DNA of 20,402 nucleotides. Source: a virus. The notes under the pieces are model-generated. The model did not search any database, had not been told where the DNA came from, and worked only from the letters and a program-made list of their open reading frames with translations. The DNA lies in the IMG/VR virus record IMGVR_UViG_3300027375_000070, positions 1 to 20,402 of that record; one strand, written 5' to 3'. Below, piece after piece: positions 12,912-20,402 of the stretch (its first letter is position 1; every line of letters starts with the position of its first letter). The position numbers and the translations under genes are program-made.

Positions 12912-13961
12912 TTATGTGGATTCTATATTGATCGCCTCATTATACAGATTTCTTAGCAGGTTGTCAAGTCTTTTCTTATCGGCAGTAGTATCTAACTGCT
13001 CGCAAAACTTGGACAGGATGGTCATTGTATCTTCAGCACTTTCAATGATATCATCATCATCCTGAAGATCCATATGCATATGATCGTCAACAACTTGAAG
13101 ATCAGCAATACCAGCTTTCTCTAACTTATCAATTAGCATATCGAATTGAAGTGGGTTATCTCTACTTTGTACTATGACCTTAACAAAGCAGTCTTTCAAG
13201 TGATCGTATTCCGCAACCTTATACTCGTTGTTGTAGAATACTTTATGAAACATTCTACTAGGGTTCTGAATGAACTCTAATTCTCTTGTTTCTGTGTCGA
13301 AGATATGGAACCCTCTTGGATCTTCATAATCAGCCCACGTAAGCTCATAAGGATTACCGAGATAGTGAATATTCCCAGAGCTTGAACGATGATGAAAATG
13401 ACCAGTACACACAAGATCAAATCGGTTAAATATATTTGCATCAAATCCATGATCATTTACCTGTCCTTTATACATTTGAAAGCCAGCTAGTTCAAGATGA
13501 CCAAAGCATACCTGTGCAGGTGTACTTTGAATCAAGTCCATTACTTGCTGGTAATTGTCAGCGCATATCCATGGTAGCATTAGTATATCTAAGCCATCAT
13601 ATCTATACGTATCCGGTTGGTCGACTACAGTAATGTTATCGTAATCGTTTAATAAAAGTGAGGGGGAGTTGACTTCGTTGGTGTTCTTGTAGAAGACATC
13701 GTGATTACCGACGATAACATCAATTTCAATACCTCTACCATAAAGAGGATCAAAAAAATACTTCCTACAATTACTGAGAGTGAGATAATTAATATACTTG
13801 CGACGATCGAACATATCGCCAAGATGAATAACGCTGCGTACATCTCGCTCGTCGAGTGTTCTGATGAAAGTGTCTTTGTAGAATTTCTCAAAATGTTTAT
13901 CGAATGCTGCATGGTCCCCTCTTGCCCCAAAGTGGGTGTCTGTTATCAATGCTATTTTCAT
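12912..13961 (-). CDS. 47: Recombination endonuclease subunit gp47 (Mre11/SbcD-like)
   Basis: The nuclease subunit partnering gp46, 349 aa (T4 gp47 is 339). Phosphoesterase motifs are in order: DTHFG (8-12), GDMFDRR (48-54), GNHD, GHLE and GHFHH. The C-terminal region is acidic (DLQDDDDI) before a helical end. Its ATG overlaps the end of gp55. Confidence 0.97.
   Translation of the reverse strand: MKIALITDTHFGARGDHAAFDKHFEKFYKDTFIRTLDERDVRSVIHLGDMFDRRKYINYLTLSNCRKYFFDPLYGRGIEIDVIVGNHDVFYKNTNEVNSPSLLLNDYDNITVVDQPDTYRYDGLDILMLPWICADNYQQVMDLIQSTPAQVCFGHLELAGFQMYKGQVNDHGFDANIFNRFDLVCTGHFHHRSSSGNIHYLGNPYELTWADYEDPRGFHIFDTETRELEFIQNPSRMFHKVFYNNEYKVAEYDHLKDCFVKVIVQSRDNPLQFDMLIDKLEKAGIADLQVVDDHMHMDLQDDDDIIESAEDTMTILSKFCEQLDTTADKKRLDNLLRNLYNEAINIEST
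12939..12967 (-). promoter_or_regulatory. Consensus sigma70 promoter inside gp47, ahead of gp46
   Basis: TTGACA (12962-12967) and TATAAT (12939-12944) with 17 bases between, both boxes perfect. It lies within the last codons of gp47 and would start transcription about 20 bases before the gp46 ATG. Confidence 0.7.
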
Positions 13962-14500
13962 TATTCCTCAATGAATTTATCAATACCAATCTTTTCCTGT
14001 GGTTTACGTTTCTTTTCTAAGTTTTCTTCGAATGATTTGACAAAGTCACTCATCTTCTCGTTATCAAACATATTAGTCATCACAACACCTTCACTATCAT
14101 CACCATCCTGTAAATTAAATAACTCATCAGCAATAGAGGACTGCATATACACTTGGTGTTTGATGTAGAGGTGCTTCTTCTCTTTCTGTATCCTTCTTAG
14201 GAATGCAAAGTATATGATCTGTGTAAAGTATGCAAAAGGATTGGTAGACTTTTCTGGATCAAAATTATCAATATACATGATACAGTTTTCAATACCGTCT
14301 GCAATCATTTCATCTTTATATGAGTAGTTAATAAAGTTTGGTTTGGTTGCTAAACGGTTTGCAATGAGAAGTATACATTCACCAAGATAGTTTGGTAGTA
14401 TTGGTTTAGGCTTACCTTCAGCAACAGCAGCTTTAACAGTCTCCTTATGCTTCTTTATTGCTTCATAAAAAGTTTTATTATCAATGTAGTTTGTAGCCAT
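13961..14500 (-). CDS. 55: Late-transcription sigma factor gp55
   Basis: A 179-aa sigma70-family protein that directs host RNA polymerase to T4-type late promoters with the sliding clamp and co-activator. The conserved region-2 core (EMIADGIENCIMYIDNFDP, about 67-85, and NPFAYFTQIIYFAFLRRI, about 89-106) is characteristic, as in T4 gp55 (185 aa). Its presence fits the TATAAATA-type promoters ahead of the capsid genes in the same window. Confidence 0.95.
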   Translation of the reverse strand: MATNYIDNKTFYEAIKKHKETVKAAVAEGKPKPILPNYLGECILLIANRLATKPNFINYSYKDEMIADGIENCIMYIDNFDPEKSTNPFAYFTQIIYFAFLRRIQKEKKHLYIKHQVYMQSSIADELFNLQDGDDSEGVVMTNMFDNEKMSDFVKSFEENLEKKRKPQEKIGIDKFIEE

Positions 14501-14501
14501 A

Positions 14502-14900
14502 TTAATGCATCTTATTGTTAGGATTCAGTTTTTCAAGCATCGCAGCAAGCATATCAGCAGAGCTCTCTTGATCTAGTGCTTCTAGTTTAACGATGTTATC
14601 TAGTTCATCATCAATACTCTCGTCTACCTCAGTGATATATGTTTCTAGAGTTGATGTGTAGTAGCTAGCCATGGATGATCTTGCATCCATTACGTGGAGT
14701 AGGTGGTCTCTATTAAATGCAATCTGCCTCTTATCTGCAAAGGGCATATATCTTAATAAGCCAATTATTGGTCTATCGTTACTGGGAGAGAAAATATAGT
14801 TAATCGTAAAGGGGTTATCAACAATCACTTCTTTATTAGTTTCGTGAGCAAATGTTCCTATAATCTCTACGTTATTTTGAAGTTTTATTATTTTTACCAT
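14502..14900 (-). CDS. Conserved hypothetical protein between uvsW and gp55, 132 aa
   Basis: The N-terminal part (MVKIIKLQNNVEIIG at the start, with VDNPFTINY further on) looks like a small beta-barrel similar to Sm-like folds. The C-terminal part is acidic and helical (ESIDDELDNIV; AAMLEKLNPNN). It is packed one base from both neighbours. I recall unnamed proteins of this kind at the same place in cyanophages; the function is unknown, but its position suggests a role in late transcription or recombination. Confidence 0.78.
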   Translation of the reverse strand: MVKIIKLQNNVEIIGTFAHETNKEVIVDNPFTINYIFSPSNDRPIIGLLRYMPFADKRQIAFNRDHLLHVMDARSSMASYYTSTLETYITEVDESIDDELDNIVKLEALDQESSADMLAAMLEKLNPNNKMH

Positions 14901-14901
14901 T

Positions 14902-16341
14902 TCATCCCTTGAGGTCTATTGAAAATGTTTTGTATTCAAACTTCTCTTCATTATATATCTTGATACGTTCAACAAAATGATTCAGAGTAAAATTACGTCT
15001 TTGTTTCCACTGTAGATCATCAGCTATGTCGATAAGGACGGCTTTATCCTTTCTACTTCCCTTTCGTAGTCCACGTCCGATGGATTGGAGATTTCTAATT
15101 CGTGACTTTGAAGGTGAAGCGAAAATGATATTGTGCAGGTTCGTAATGTTGACACCAGTAGAAAAAGTACCGTAAGAAGCAACAATAATCGAATCAGTTT
15201 CCAATTCCACAGCTCTTCTAATAGCATCTCTATCCTCACCAGACATCGTACCAGAAACGAAGTAGACTTTTCTATCACCTGCCTTATCCTTAATAAGATC
15301 GTATATTGCTTTTCCATGTTTGTCAACATATTGATATAAAATTAATGTATTGCCTTTAAGAGTCAGGGCTAGATTGCGTATAAACTTATTTCTAGGAGTA
15401 TGATTAATTAAGAACTCAATCTCATTCCTATACGGTGCAGCTTTGTTCAAGTTCCTGTAGTAATCATCGTACTTGAGCATCACAGCTTTGATCTTAAACT
15501 CAGATAGGTACTTCTGCTCAATCAATTCTGCTGTGGTGATTACTTTCTTTACAGTACCAAATAATCCTTCAAGTACTAGCTTATGTGTTTGAGAGCCATC
15601 TAGCGTACCTGTAAAGCCAAACCTATACTTGCAGTCCATTAGGTTCTGCATAATTGTTGTAAGGGACTTAGCTTTAAATAAATGAGCCTCATCCCCAATC
15701 ACAACATCAAACTGTTGAAACCATTTACGAGGTTGAGTGTATATTGATTGCCATGTTGATATGTATATTTGCTTATCAGTGTCTTTCTCCTGACCAGAGA
15801 ATATCTGATGACAGTGTGATTCAGAATCAAACCCATACTCTTCGAAGTCGCCGTACATTTGATGTACTAAAGTAGTAGTTGGTACAATCAGTAGAGTCTT
15901 TAATCCATAGTATCTACAGATCAAGTAAATCATTAACGACTTACCAGATGCTGTAGGAGATAGTAGCAACGCTCTTCTTTTTCTTATTGCATAGAGGAAC
16001 GTTGATAACTGATAGTCCCTTGGTTCTTTCGTGAGCTTGATATTCTTAAAGAAATCATCAAGATCTATCTCACCTGTATCATCCTCGAAATCCGATAATA
16101 ACTCAACGGGGTAGTTGTTTTGATTTGCAAAATCTTTGATATATTCTATCAGGCCAGCATATATGTGATGAGTGCCAGAGTTGAATAATCGAATCTTACC
16201 GTCCCATCTTTTATTTTTAACAGAAGGAATAAAACGAGCACCGGGTACTTCAAATGTAAAATAGTTACTCAGTTCCTGAGCAATACTATCTTCACAGTGT
16301 ACCTTAACATAGGTCTCATTGTATCGTTCTATTTGTATCAT
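14902..16341 (-). CDS. uvsW: UvsW helicase
   Basis: An SF2 RNA-DNA/DNA helicase that unwinds R-loops and branched DNA, helping the switch from origin- to recombination-dependent replication. The 479-aa protein shows an N-terminal DNA-binding region (1-100), Walker A SPTASGKS (128-135), DEAH (217-220), motif III GFTGT and motif VI QSIGRGLRKG. T4 UvsW has about 500 residues. It overlaps uvsY by four bases. Confidence 0.96.
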   Translation of the reverse strand: MIQIERYNETYVKVHCEDSIAQELSNYFTFEVPGARFIPSVKNKRWDGKIRLFNSGTHHIYAGLIEYIKDFANQNNYPVELLSDFEDDTGEIDLDDFFKNIKLTKEPRDYQLSTFLYAIRKRRALLLSPTASGKSLMIYLICRYYGLKTLLIVPTTTLVHQMYGDFEEYGFDSESHCHQIFSGQEKDTDKQIYISTWQSIYTQPRKWFQQFDVVIGDEAHLFKAKSLTTIMQNLMDCKYRFGFTGTLDGSQTHKLVLEGLFGTVKKVITTAELIEQKYLSEFKIKAVMLKYDDYYRNLNKAAPYRNEIEFLINHTPRNKFIRNLALTLKGNTLILYQYVDKHGKAIYDLIKDKAGDRKVYFVSGTMSGEDRDAIRRAVELETDSIIVASYGTFSTGVNITNLHNIIFASPSKSRIRNLQSIGRGLRKGSRKDKAVLIDIADDLQWKQRRNFTLNHFVERIKIYNEEKFEYKTFSIDLKG

Positions 16342-16772
16342 AAGCCCATTTTAAACTTTTCCCACTCTACAGCGTTCTTAATTAGATAGCCACGATTGTT
16401 GAGAGTACGGATAATGTTTTCGATAATTTCGATCTTATCTTCTGTAAGTGTAATTCTTTGTTGTATTGTTTGCAGGTCTTCATCAGATTCCAAGTACATT
16501 GGAATATCTGATTTGAGTATCTTTAGTGGTTGCGGATCCCACTTGTATTCTTTAAGATATTCTTCAGGTAGAATACCCTGATAATATTGATGCTTGAGTT
16601 TATATAGCTTCTTGAAATCACCATTCAGCTTCGTATGCAAAGCCTTGGCCATGTAGAATTCTTTTAAATACTTAGAGTGTAGCTGAGGAATACGGAGAGA
16701 CTCTTTGCCAAGCTCGGTCTTATCAATCTCACTATCCTTTTCCCATTCAACTATTAGATCATCTGTTTTCAT
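16338..16772 (-). CDS. uvsY: Recombination mediator UvsY
   Basis: It loads UvsX recombinase onto single-stranded DNA coated with gp32. At 144 aa it matches T4 UvsY (137). The C-terminal NNRGYLIKNAVEWEKFKMG aligns well with the T4 end (SRGFAIKHIQDMRAFE), and the charged helical N-terminus and adjacency to uvsW support the call. GGAGG lies five bases before the ATG, and a sigma70-type promoter (16796-16824) separates it from the late virion genes. Confidence 0.88.
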   Translation of the reverse strand: MKTDDLIVEWEKDSEIDKTELGKESLRIPQLHSKYLKEFYMAKALHTKLNGDFKKLYKLKHQYYQGILPEEYLKEYKWDPQPLKILKSDIPMYLESDEDLQTIQQRITLTEDKIEIIENIIRTLNNRGYLIKNAVEWEKFKMGL

Positions 16773-16795
16773 ACAGTCCTCCGATAATGAACTGT

Positions 16796-16824
16796 ATTGT
16801 ACAGCAATGAAAGCTATAAGTCAA
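16796..16824 (-). promoter_or_regulatory. Sigma70-type promoter for the uvsY operon
   Basis: TTGACT (16819-16824) and TACAAT (16796-16801), 17-base spacer, minus strand. The -35 box ends exactly at the base before the stop codon of the tail gene. It would allow early/middle expression of uvsY through queD independent of late transcription. Confidence 0.75.
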
Positions 16825-17367
16825 CTATACTCTGTTTATAGTGTAGTTTACATACTCAAAAGTTACTGATGATTCGAGATATGCAACGTCACTGGCTGTT
16901 GTAACAAAGTTCAACTCACCTAGCGATATAGGAAACGCATCTCTAAAAGTTACTTCTATGTTAGGATTCTTTGAACTTGTCATAACCATTAACTTAACAT
17001 CAGAGCGGATTGCAGCTGTTGGATCTGACTTTAGACTATTATCTATAGAGTAGGTCTTACCATGCTCACCAGGGGTCAGTGTAGCAGGACCAGCAATACT
17101 GTATATCCAGTTCCATATTTCCATGTAGTTAGTTAGATCTTCATCCACCATAAAAGATACACTGAGAGGAGAGTAATTTAAATGGTCTCCAGGTAGTGGG
17201 ATCTTTACGAATGGTGTTTGATAGTCCACGGAGCCAACAAACGTAAGGCCTGGTATAGAGGCTGTTTGAAGGAAGTAGTTAAGCATAGGAGCTCTTTGCA
17301 GAACTAACCTAAAGTTATTGGGGGATAGAAAGTTTCTATTTGTTGGGGTGTTTTGAAGGGCGCTCAT
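16825..17367 (-). CDS. Tail-tube-fold protein (gp19- or gp3-like)
   Basis: 180 aa with the layout of T4 tube-family proteins: NNFRLVLQRAP, IPGLTF, then VSFMVDEDLTNYMEIWNW, and a C-terminal LGELNF plus beta-strands. This fold includes the tail tube gp19 and the tube-terminating gp3. Position next to gp23 and uvsY, and the VDE-L-x-x-x-x-E-x-W segment, make a gp3-like tail completion/sheath stabiliser possible. I cannot decide between the two from sequence alone. It has a late promoter (GATAAATA) and AAGGA upstream. Confidence 0.8.
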   Translation of the reverse strand: MSALQNTPTNRNFLSPNNFRLVLQRAPMLNYFLQTASIPGLTFVGSVDYQTPFVKIPLPGDHLNYSPLSVSFMVDEDLTNYMEIWNWIYSIAGPATLTPGEHGKTYSIDNSLKSDPTAAIRSDVKLMVMTSSKNPNIEVTFRDAFPISLGELNFVTTASDVAYLESSVTFEYVNYTINRV

Positions 17368-17384
17368 AGTATATCCTTTTTTAC

Positions 17385-17392
17385 TATTTATC
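17385..17392 (-). promoter_or_regulatory. T4-type late promoter (GATAAATA)
   Basis: Seven of eight bases of the gp55-dependent consensus TATAAATA, 18 bases before the tail gene ATG and directly after the terminator at 17396-17424. Confidence 0.72.
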
Positions 17393-17395
17393 CAA

Positions 17396-17424
17396 ACAAA
17401 AAGAGAGGACCCGAAGGTCCTCTC
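17396..17424 (-). terminator. Rho-independent terminator after gp23
   Basis: On the minus strand the 9-bp perfect stem GAGAGGACC/GGTCCTCTC has a TTCG tetraloop and is followed by TTTTTGTTT, 40 bases beyond the capsid stop codon. It insulates gp23 from the tail gene. Confidence 0.93.
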
Positions 17425-17464
17425 AAAATTACTGCTATGTTATATTGTAATTTTTATATTCAAA

Positions 17465-18796
17465 TTACATTAGATTGTCGATCAGGACTCTGCGATAGTA
17501 AACGTTGCTATCTTTTGTGAGAGCGCCTGAACCAGCTGTAGAACCTTCTGCGAATGGGTTTGCAACCATTCCGTAACGGGTCTTGAAGCCAATCTTTGGT
17601 TGGAAGCTGTCAGGATCAACAGCACGAACCATCTGTAAAGGAACATATGGGCAGTAGAACAAGCCAGCGTCGAATGCAGAAGCACCCTTATAGCCAACTA
17701 CCAAGTAGTTACCTGTTGCATATGGATCGATATAAACACGGATACGACCGTTCAATACGCCAGCAAAAGTATTGCCAGTGTCATCAACATTCAAGTTGTT
17801 GCTATTTAAAGCAGGAGCGTAATCAAGAACACCAGCCATCTGAAGTGCAGAAGCAACGTCAGAAGAACAGATGATCATGTTACCTTTACCACGACGAGTA
17901 GCCTTGGCGATTTGGTTAGCTTCACGCTCAACTTGGAACATTAAGCCCTTGAACTTCTCAACAGACCAACGGCCGTTTGAGTCAGTATCTAAGTCGAAAC
18001 GACCAACTGTTGTTGTGTTTTCTGAAGCACCTCTGGTAGCTGTAACGTTGATTGTACGAACAACTTCACGGTTGATCTCAGCAAGGATCTCAGCCGATAA
18101 AATGTTTGACAATTCTGTTTCAGCGTCAAGACCGTGGATTGCTTTCAAGTCTTGTGCGAGTTCCATTGAGTACTCAGCCTTTAAAGCACGGGACTTAGCT
18201 GTTACAGTTACTTTCTCGATTGAGAAAGCCATTTCAGCAAATGCTACGTTACTTGCAGTTCCTAAACCTTCTGCTTGAGCAGTAGACATACCAGAACCGA
18301 AGTTATAGATACCAGCTTCTGCAACGTTAGCAGTACCAGTTGTTGTGTTACCAGGAACACCACCAACATGCTTCTGACCCAATGTATTAGCACCGGTAAC
18401 TACAGAAGAGAATGATGTGTTAACTTCATTGTAGAAGTTCTCAACACCACTGTTGGAGCTGTTGCTGTACTTGGAGCGCATTGCGAAGATCAAACCGGTA
18501 GGACCAGTCATTGGCTGAACGCCGCAGATGTCATAAGCGATAAGATTAGGCATTGCACGACGAACTAAAGAGATCAAAACTGGATCGAAAGTATCGATAT
18601 CAGCGCCGGTCTGGTTAGCAGGTGCAGCTTCTGTTAAAGTTTGTGGAACATATTGATTAGCTTCGCGAAGTGCTCTTTCTGTGTTCTCGAGAACAACAGC
18701 TGTTACGCTTCTACGATGCTGGTCTTTAATAGGTGCCAAATCTGGATGAGCCAGAATCGGATCCCATTTGTTTTGTAATTCTTCAGCTAACATCAT
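17465..18796 (-). CDS. 23: Major capsid protein gp23
   Basis: 443 aa, HK97-fold capsid protein precursor. The prohead protease cleavage site is visible: L54-T55-E56 before AAPANQ, after a helical delta region (1-56). The mature start then reads IDTFDPVLISLVRRAMPNL, strongly typical of T4-like gp23, and conserved IAYDICGVQPMTGPTG follows. It is shorter than T4 gp23 (521), as in cyanophages. AAGGAG lies eight bases before the first ATG; a second ATG follows at once. Confidence 0.97.
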   Translation of the reverse strand: MMLAEELQNKWDPILAHPDLAPIKDQHRRSVTAVVLENTERALREANQYVPQTLTEAAPANQTGADIDTFDPVLISLVRRAMPNLIAYDICGVQPMTGPTGLIFAMRSKYSNSSNSGVENFYNEVNTSFSSVVTGANTLGQKHVGGVPGNTTTGTANVAEAGIYNFGSGMSTAQAEGLGTASNVAFAEMAFSIEKVTVTAKSRALKAEYSMELAQDLKAIHGLDAETELSNILSAEILAEINREVVRTINVTATRGASENTTTVGRFDLDTDSNGRWSVEKFKGLMFQVEREANQIAKATRRGKGNMIICSSDVASALQMAGVLDYAPALNSNNLNVDDTGNTFAGVLNGRIRVYIDPYATGNYLVVGYKGASAFDAGLFYCPYVPLQMVRAVDPDSFQPKIGFKTRYGMVANPFAEGSTAGSGALTKDSNVYYRRVLIDNLM

Positions 18797-18832
18797 TTTT
18801 ACTTCTCCTTACGAGGGTTAATAGAACTTTAT

Positions 18833-18840
18833 TATTTATG
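18833..18840 (-). promoter_or_regulatory. T4-type late promoter (CATAAATA) for gp23
   Basis: Seven of eight bases of the late consensus, about 37 bases before the gp23 ATG; it overlaps the last codons and stop of gp22. Confidence 0.75.
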
Positions 18841-19798
18841 CTTTGTTTGTTCTTGCGATAGAAGAAAAATAACGCTTGATATTACCGTCTTGGAAAGAAA
18901 CTTGGGTTTCTTCGCTCAGGTCATTGTTACCAATTGCGCTGTCTTCTTCTGAGTACTGGTTTGCTGGTTGTACTGCTGGGAAATAGTTTTCTTTAACCAG
19001 TAACAACTTTTGATGATATGTATCTGCACTGTCAAAGTCAATACCTTCAGCTAACTGACGAAGTCTTTCAACTTGGGTCAAAGCTAAGCCTTCAGCTACT
19101 TGATTGAAAATCTCGTGTTGAGCAAAACCATCGATTGATTTAGCCAGTTCGATGTTCTCAGTGATTTGAGCATTTAACTTATCTTCCAACTCTTCTACCT
19201 TATTAGTAAGAGCAGACAATACATCTAACTTGTCTTCTGGGATCTCGATATAGTTTTCAGCAAAAAGATTCTTTAAACCATCCATGAAATCTTCTGTGAT
19301 TTCTGAGCGTAAAGAAGCTTCGATAGCAACTTCGTTCTCTTTCATCCACTGCTCTACACAGTAGTTCAGATAGTCATCTAATTTTGAAGATAACTCTTCT
19401 GCGATTTCTTGAACAGACTCTTCTAATCTTTCTGCATATGCTTCTTCAATAGCAGCTACTTCGTCTTGAACGCGAGCATGGATAGCTGCTTCAAAAATTG
19501 TAGTTGCTTTTTCTCTGAAGTCTTCGGAGAGATCTTCTCCGTTAAACATTGCGTCGATGTGTTCTTTCATTGCTACCGATGCCTTATTCTTAGCTGACAT
19601 ATCTCCTGTTGGAGCTGTGTTATTTTCTGGATTTGTATCTTGCTGGCCATTCTGATCAGCATCGATAGTTTGTGGGTTCATATCACCCTGTTGTTTTGAA
19701 TTAGGTAGTGTGGCTTTCTTGTTGGAAGCACTTGGTACCATTGATACACCAGTCTGTCCACCACCCACTGATAATTCATCTAATTGTTTTCTTGCCAT
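18836..19798 (-). CDS. 22: Prohead scaffolding core protein gp22
   Basis: A 320-aa acidic, coiled-coil-rich protein between gp21 and gp23, the order seen in T4. A low-complexity Q/N/T/G-rich segment (about 10-70) precedes long helices with many E/L/K residues (75-250). It forms the prohead core and is degraded by gp21. AAGGAG is eight bases before the ATG and a perfect late promoter lies upstream. Identification rests on composition and position, since scaffold sequences diverge. Confidence 0.9.
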   Translation of the reverse strand: MARKQLDELSVGGGQTGVSMVPSASNKKATLPNSKQQGDMNPQTIDADQNGQQDTNPENNTAPTGDMSAKNKASVAMKEHIDAMFNGEDLSEDFREKATTIFEAAIHARVQDEVAAIEEAYAERLEESVQEIAEELSSKLDDYLNYCVEQWMKENEVAIEASLRSEITEDFMDGLKNLFAENYIEIPEDKLDVLSALTNKVEELEDKLNAQITENIELAKSIDGFAQHEIFNQVAEGLALTQVERLRQLAEGIDFDSADTYHQKLLLVKENYFPAVQPANQYSEEDSAIGNNDLSEETQVSFQDGNIKRYFSSIARTNKA

Positions 19799-19826
19799 TT
19801 TCTTTACTCCTTAAAAGTATCTTTAT

Positions 19827-19834
19827 TATTTATA
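19827..19834 (-). promoter_or_regulatory. Perfect T4-type late promoter (TATAAATA) for gp22
   Basis: Exact match to the gp55-dependent late consensus, 29 bases before the gp22 ATG in the 46-base gap after gp21. Confidence 0.88.
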
Positions 19835-19844
19835 TTTTAAAAAT

Positions 19845-20402
19845 TTACAGTGAGCGGATAAATTCCTGGAATACAAGAATTTTCTGTTCTTCGAGGTTCT
19901 TACTTGAGGTTTTTTGAATAGTTTTCTTCATCTCTTCCAGCTTCTGAGCTTTAAGAATACCGTTATCCCAAACCCACTCAACACCTTCCATGATACCTCG
20001 TACAAATGCATCTGGTGCTGATGGATCAGCTACAATGTCAGCTGCAGTTGCTAAATGGAAATCATCCTGTACTTCATTAATACCTTCGTTATTAGCTCTC
20101 AGTGAACCCATGCCTCTTGAAGATACTCCAAGGTTAGCACCTTCGCTCATAAGATTCTTAACAATGTTACCGTAAGGAGTATCCATAATCTTTGCTTTAC
20201 CAACAAAGTTAGAACCCTCTTTTACAAGTGATTTAATCATGTGAGAAACTCTATCTAGGTTGATGCTAGGACCCTGTGGGTGACCTAATTCACCAAACGC
20301 TCTATTCTCTTTGATGTATTCTCTGTTGTATCTCTCTACTTCCTTTTCGAGGATGTTGCTTCTATACATTCTACCATTGCGGTTTGGAATATCAGCTTGC
20401 AT
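19845..20402 (-). CDS. 21: Prohead core protease gp21, 5' end cut by window edge
   Basis: A serine protease maturing the prohead (peptidase U9/U35-like). The visible 185 residues begin MQADIPNRNGRMY, which in T4 gp21 is internal, so the true start lies beyond the right edge with roughly 20-35 residues missing. The catalytic histidine is in GELGHP and the serine in GVSSRGMG, both intact. The end is complete at 19845. Confidence 0.93.
   Translation of the reverse strand: MQADIPNRNGRMYRSNILEKEVERYNREYIKENRAFGELGHPQGPSINLDRVSHMIKSLVKEGSNFVGKAKIMDTPYGNIVKNLMSEGANLGVSSRGMGSLRANNEGINEVQDDFHLATAADIVADPSAPDAFVRGIMEGVEWVWDNGILKAQKLEEMKKTIQKTSSKNLEEQKILVFQEFIRSL

Noticed and set aside
13649-13930. 93-codon minus-strand frame with a hydrophobic stretch inside gp47
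   Set aside because: An alternative frame of gp47; membrane-like appearance comes from reading the gene out of frame.
13701-14168. 155-codon plus-strand open frame
   Set aside because: It is antisense to gp47 and gp55, both strongly supported, and has no family features.
17596-18278. Two plus-strand open frames across gp23
   Set aside because: They are antisense to the capsid gene; low-complexity or unusual composition and no ribosome binding sites.
1-20402. CRISPR array, insertion sequence or integrase site
   Set aside because: No regularly spaced repeats, transposase or integrase reading frames or terminal inverted repeats were seen.

Overview
The window is part of the genome of a T4-like (Straboviridae/cyanophage-type) tailed phage. 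Every supportable gene lies on the minus strand, so the genome reads from right to left. The diagnostic set is prohead protease gp21 (cut by the right edge), scaffold gp22, major capsid protein gp23, a tail-tube-fold protein, UvsY, UvsW, late sigma factor gp55, and the recombination nuclease pair gp47/gp46. Low GC, host-type metabolic genes, a lipoprotein and a D-Ala-D-Ala peptidase with a signal peptide suggest a Gram-negative, probably marine, host. The exact host cannot be read from this sequence.

Layout in the direction of transcription: (1) 20402-16825 is the virion module. T4-type late promoters (TATAAATA, CATAAATA and GATAAATA) precede gp22, gp23 and the tail-tube-like gene, and a UUCG-loop terminator follows gp23. 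(2) 16772-10677 is a tightly packed replication/recombination/late-transcription operon: uvsY, uvsW, a small unknown gene, gp55, gp47, gp46 and peptide deformylase. A sigma70 promoter precedes uvsY, and a second perfect one lies inside the end of gp47. (3) 10690-8649 holds queE, a phosphoribosyltransferase, queD and a small gene, all overlapping. With folE at the left edge, three of the four steps to preQ0 are encoded. (4) 8588-4728 contains small regulators and unknown genes, a lipoprotein, two different 2-oxoglutarate/Fe(II) oxygenases and a small gene leading into a metallophosphoesterase. (5) 4141-1184 is a tRNA island: Trp, Glu, Gln, Asp, Thr, Arg and Gly tRNAs are threaded between a small membrane protein, a DD-peptidase, an acyl-lipid/acyl-CoA desaturase and short genes. 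(6) The left edge carries two small genes and folE.

A recurring regulatory theme ties the accessory regions together. Six intergenic promoters share a TTGACT-like -35 box, a 17-base spacer and a -10 box, and most start within a few bases of the end of the preceding gene. Two of them share an identical 16-base block. Two terminator hairpins sit directly against the ribosome binding site of the next gene, which suggests controlled read-through. Nearly all genes have clear Shine-Dalgarno sequences or ATGA/TAATG coupling. No stretch above 300 bases lacks a gene. No CRISPR array, insertion sequence, attachment site or origin was seen.
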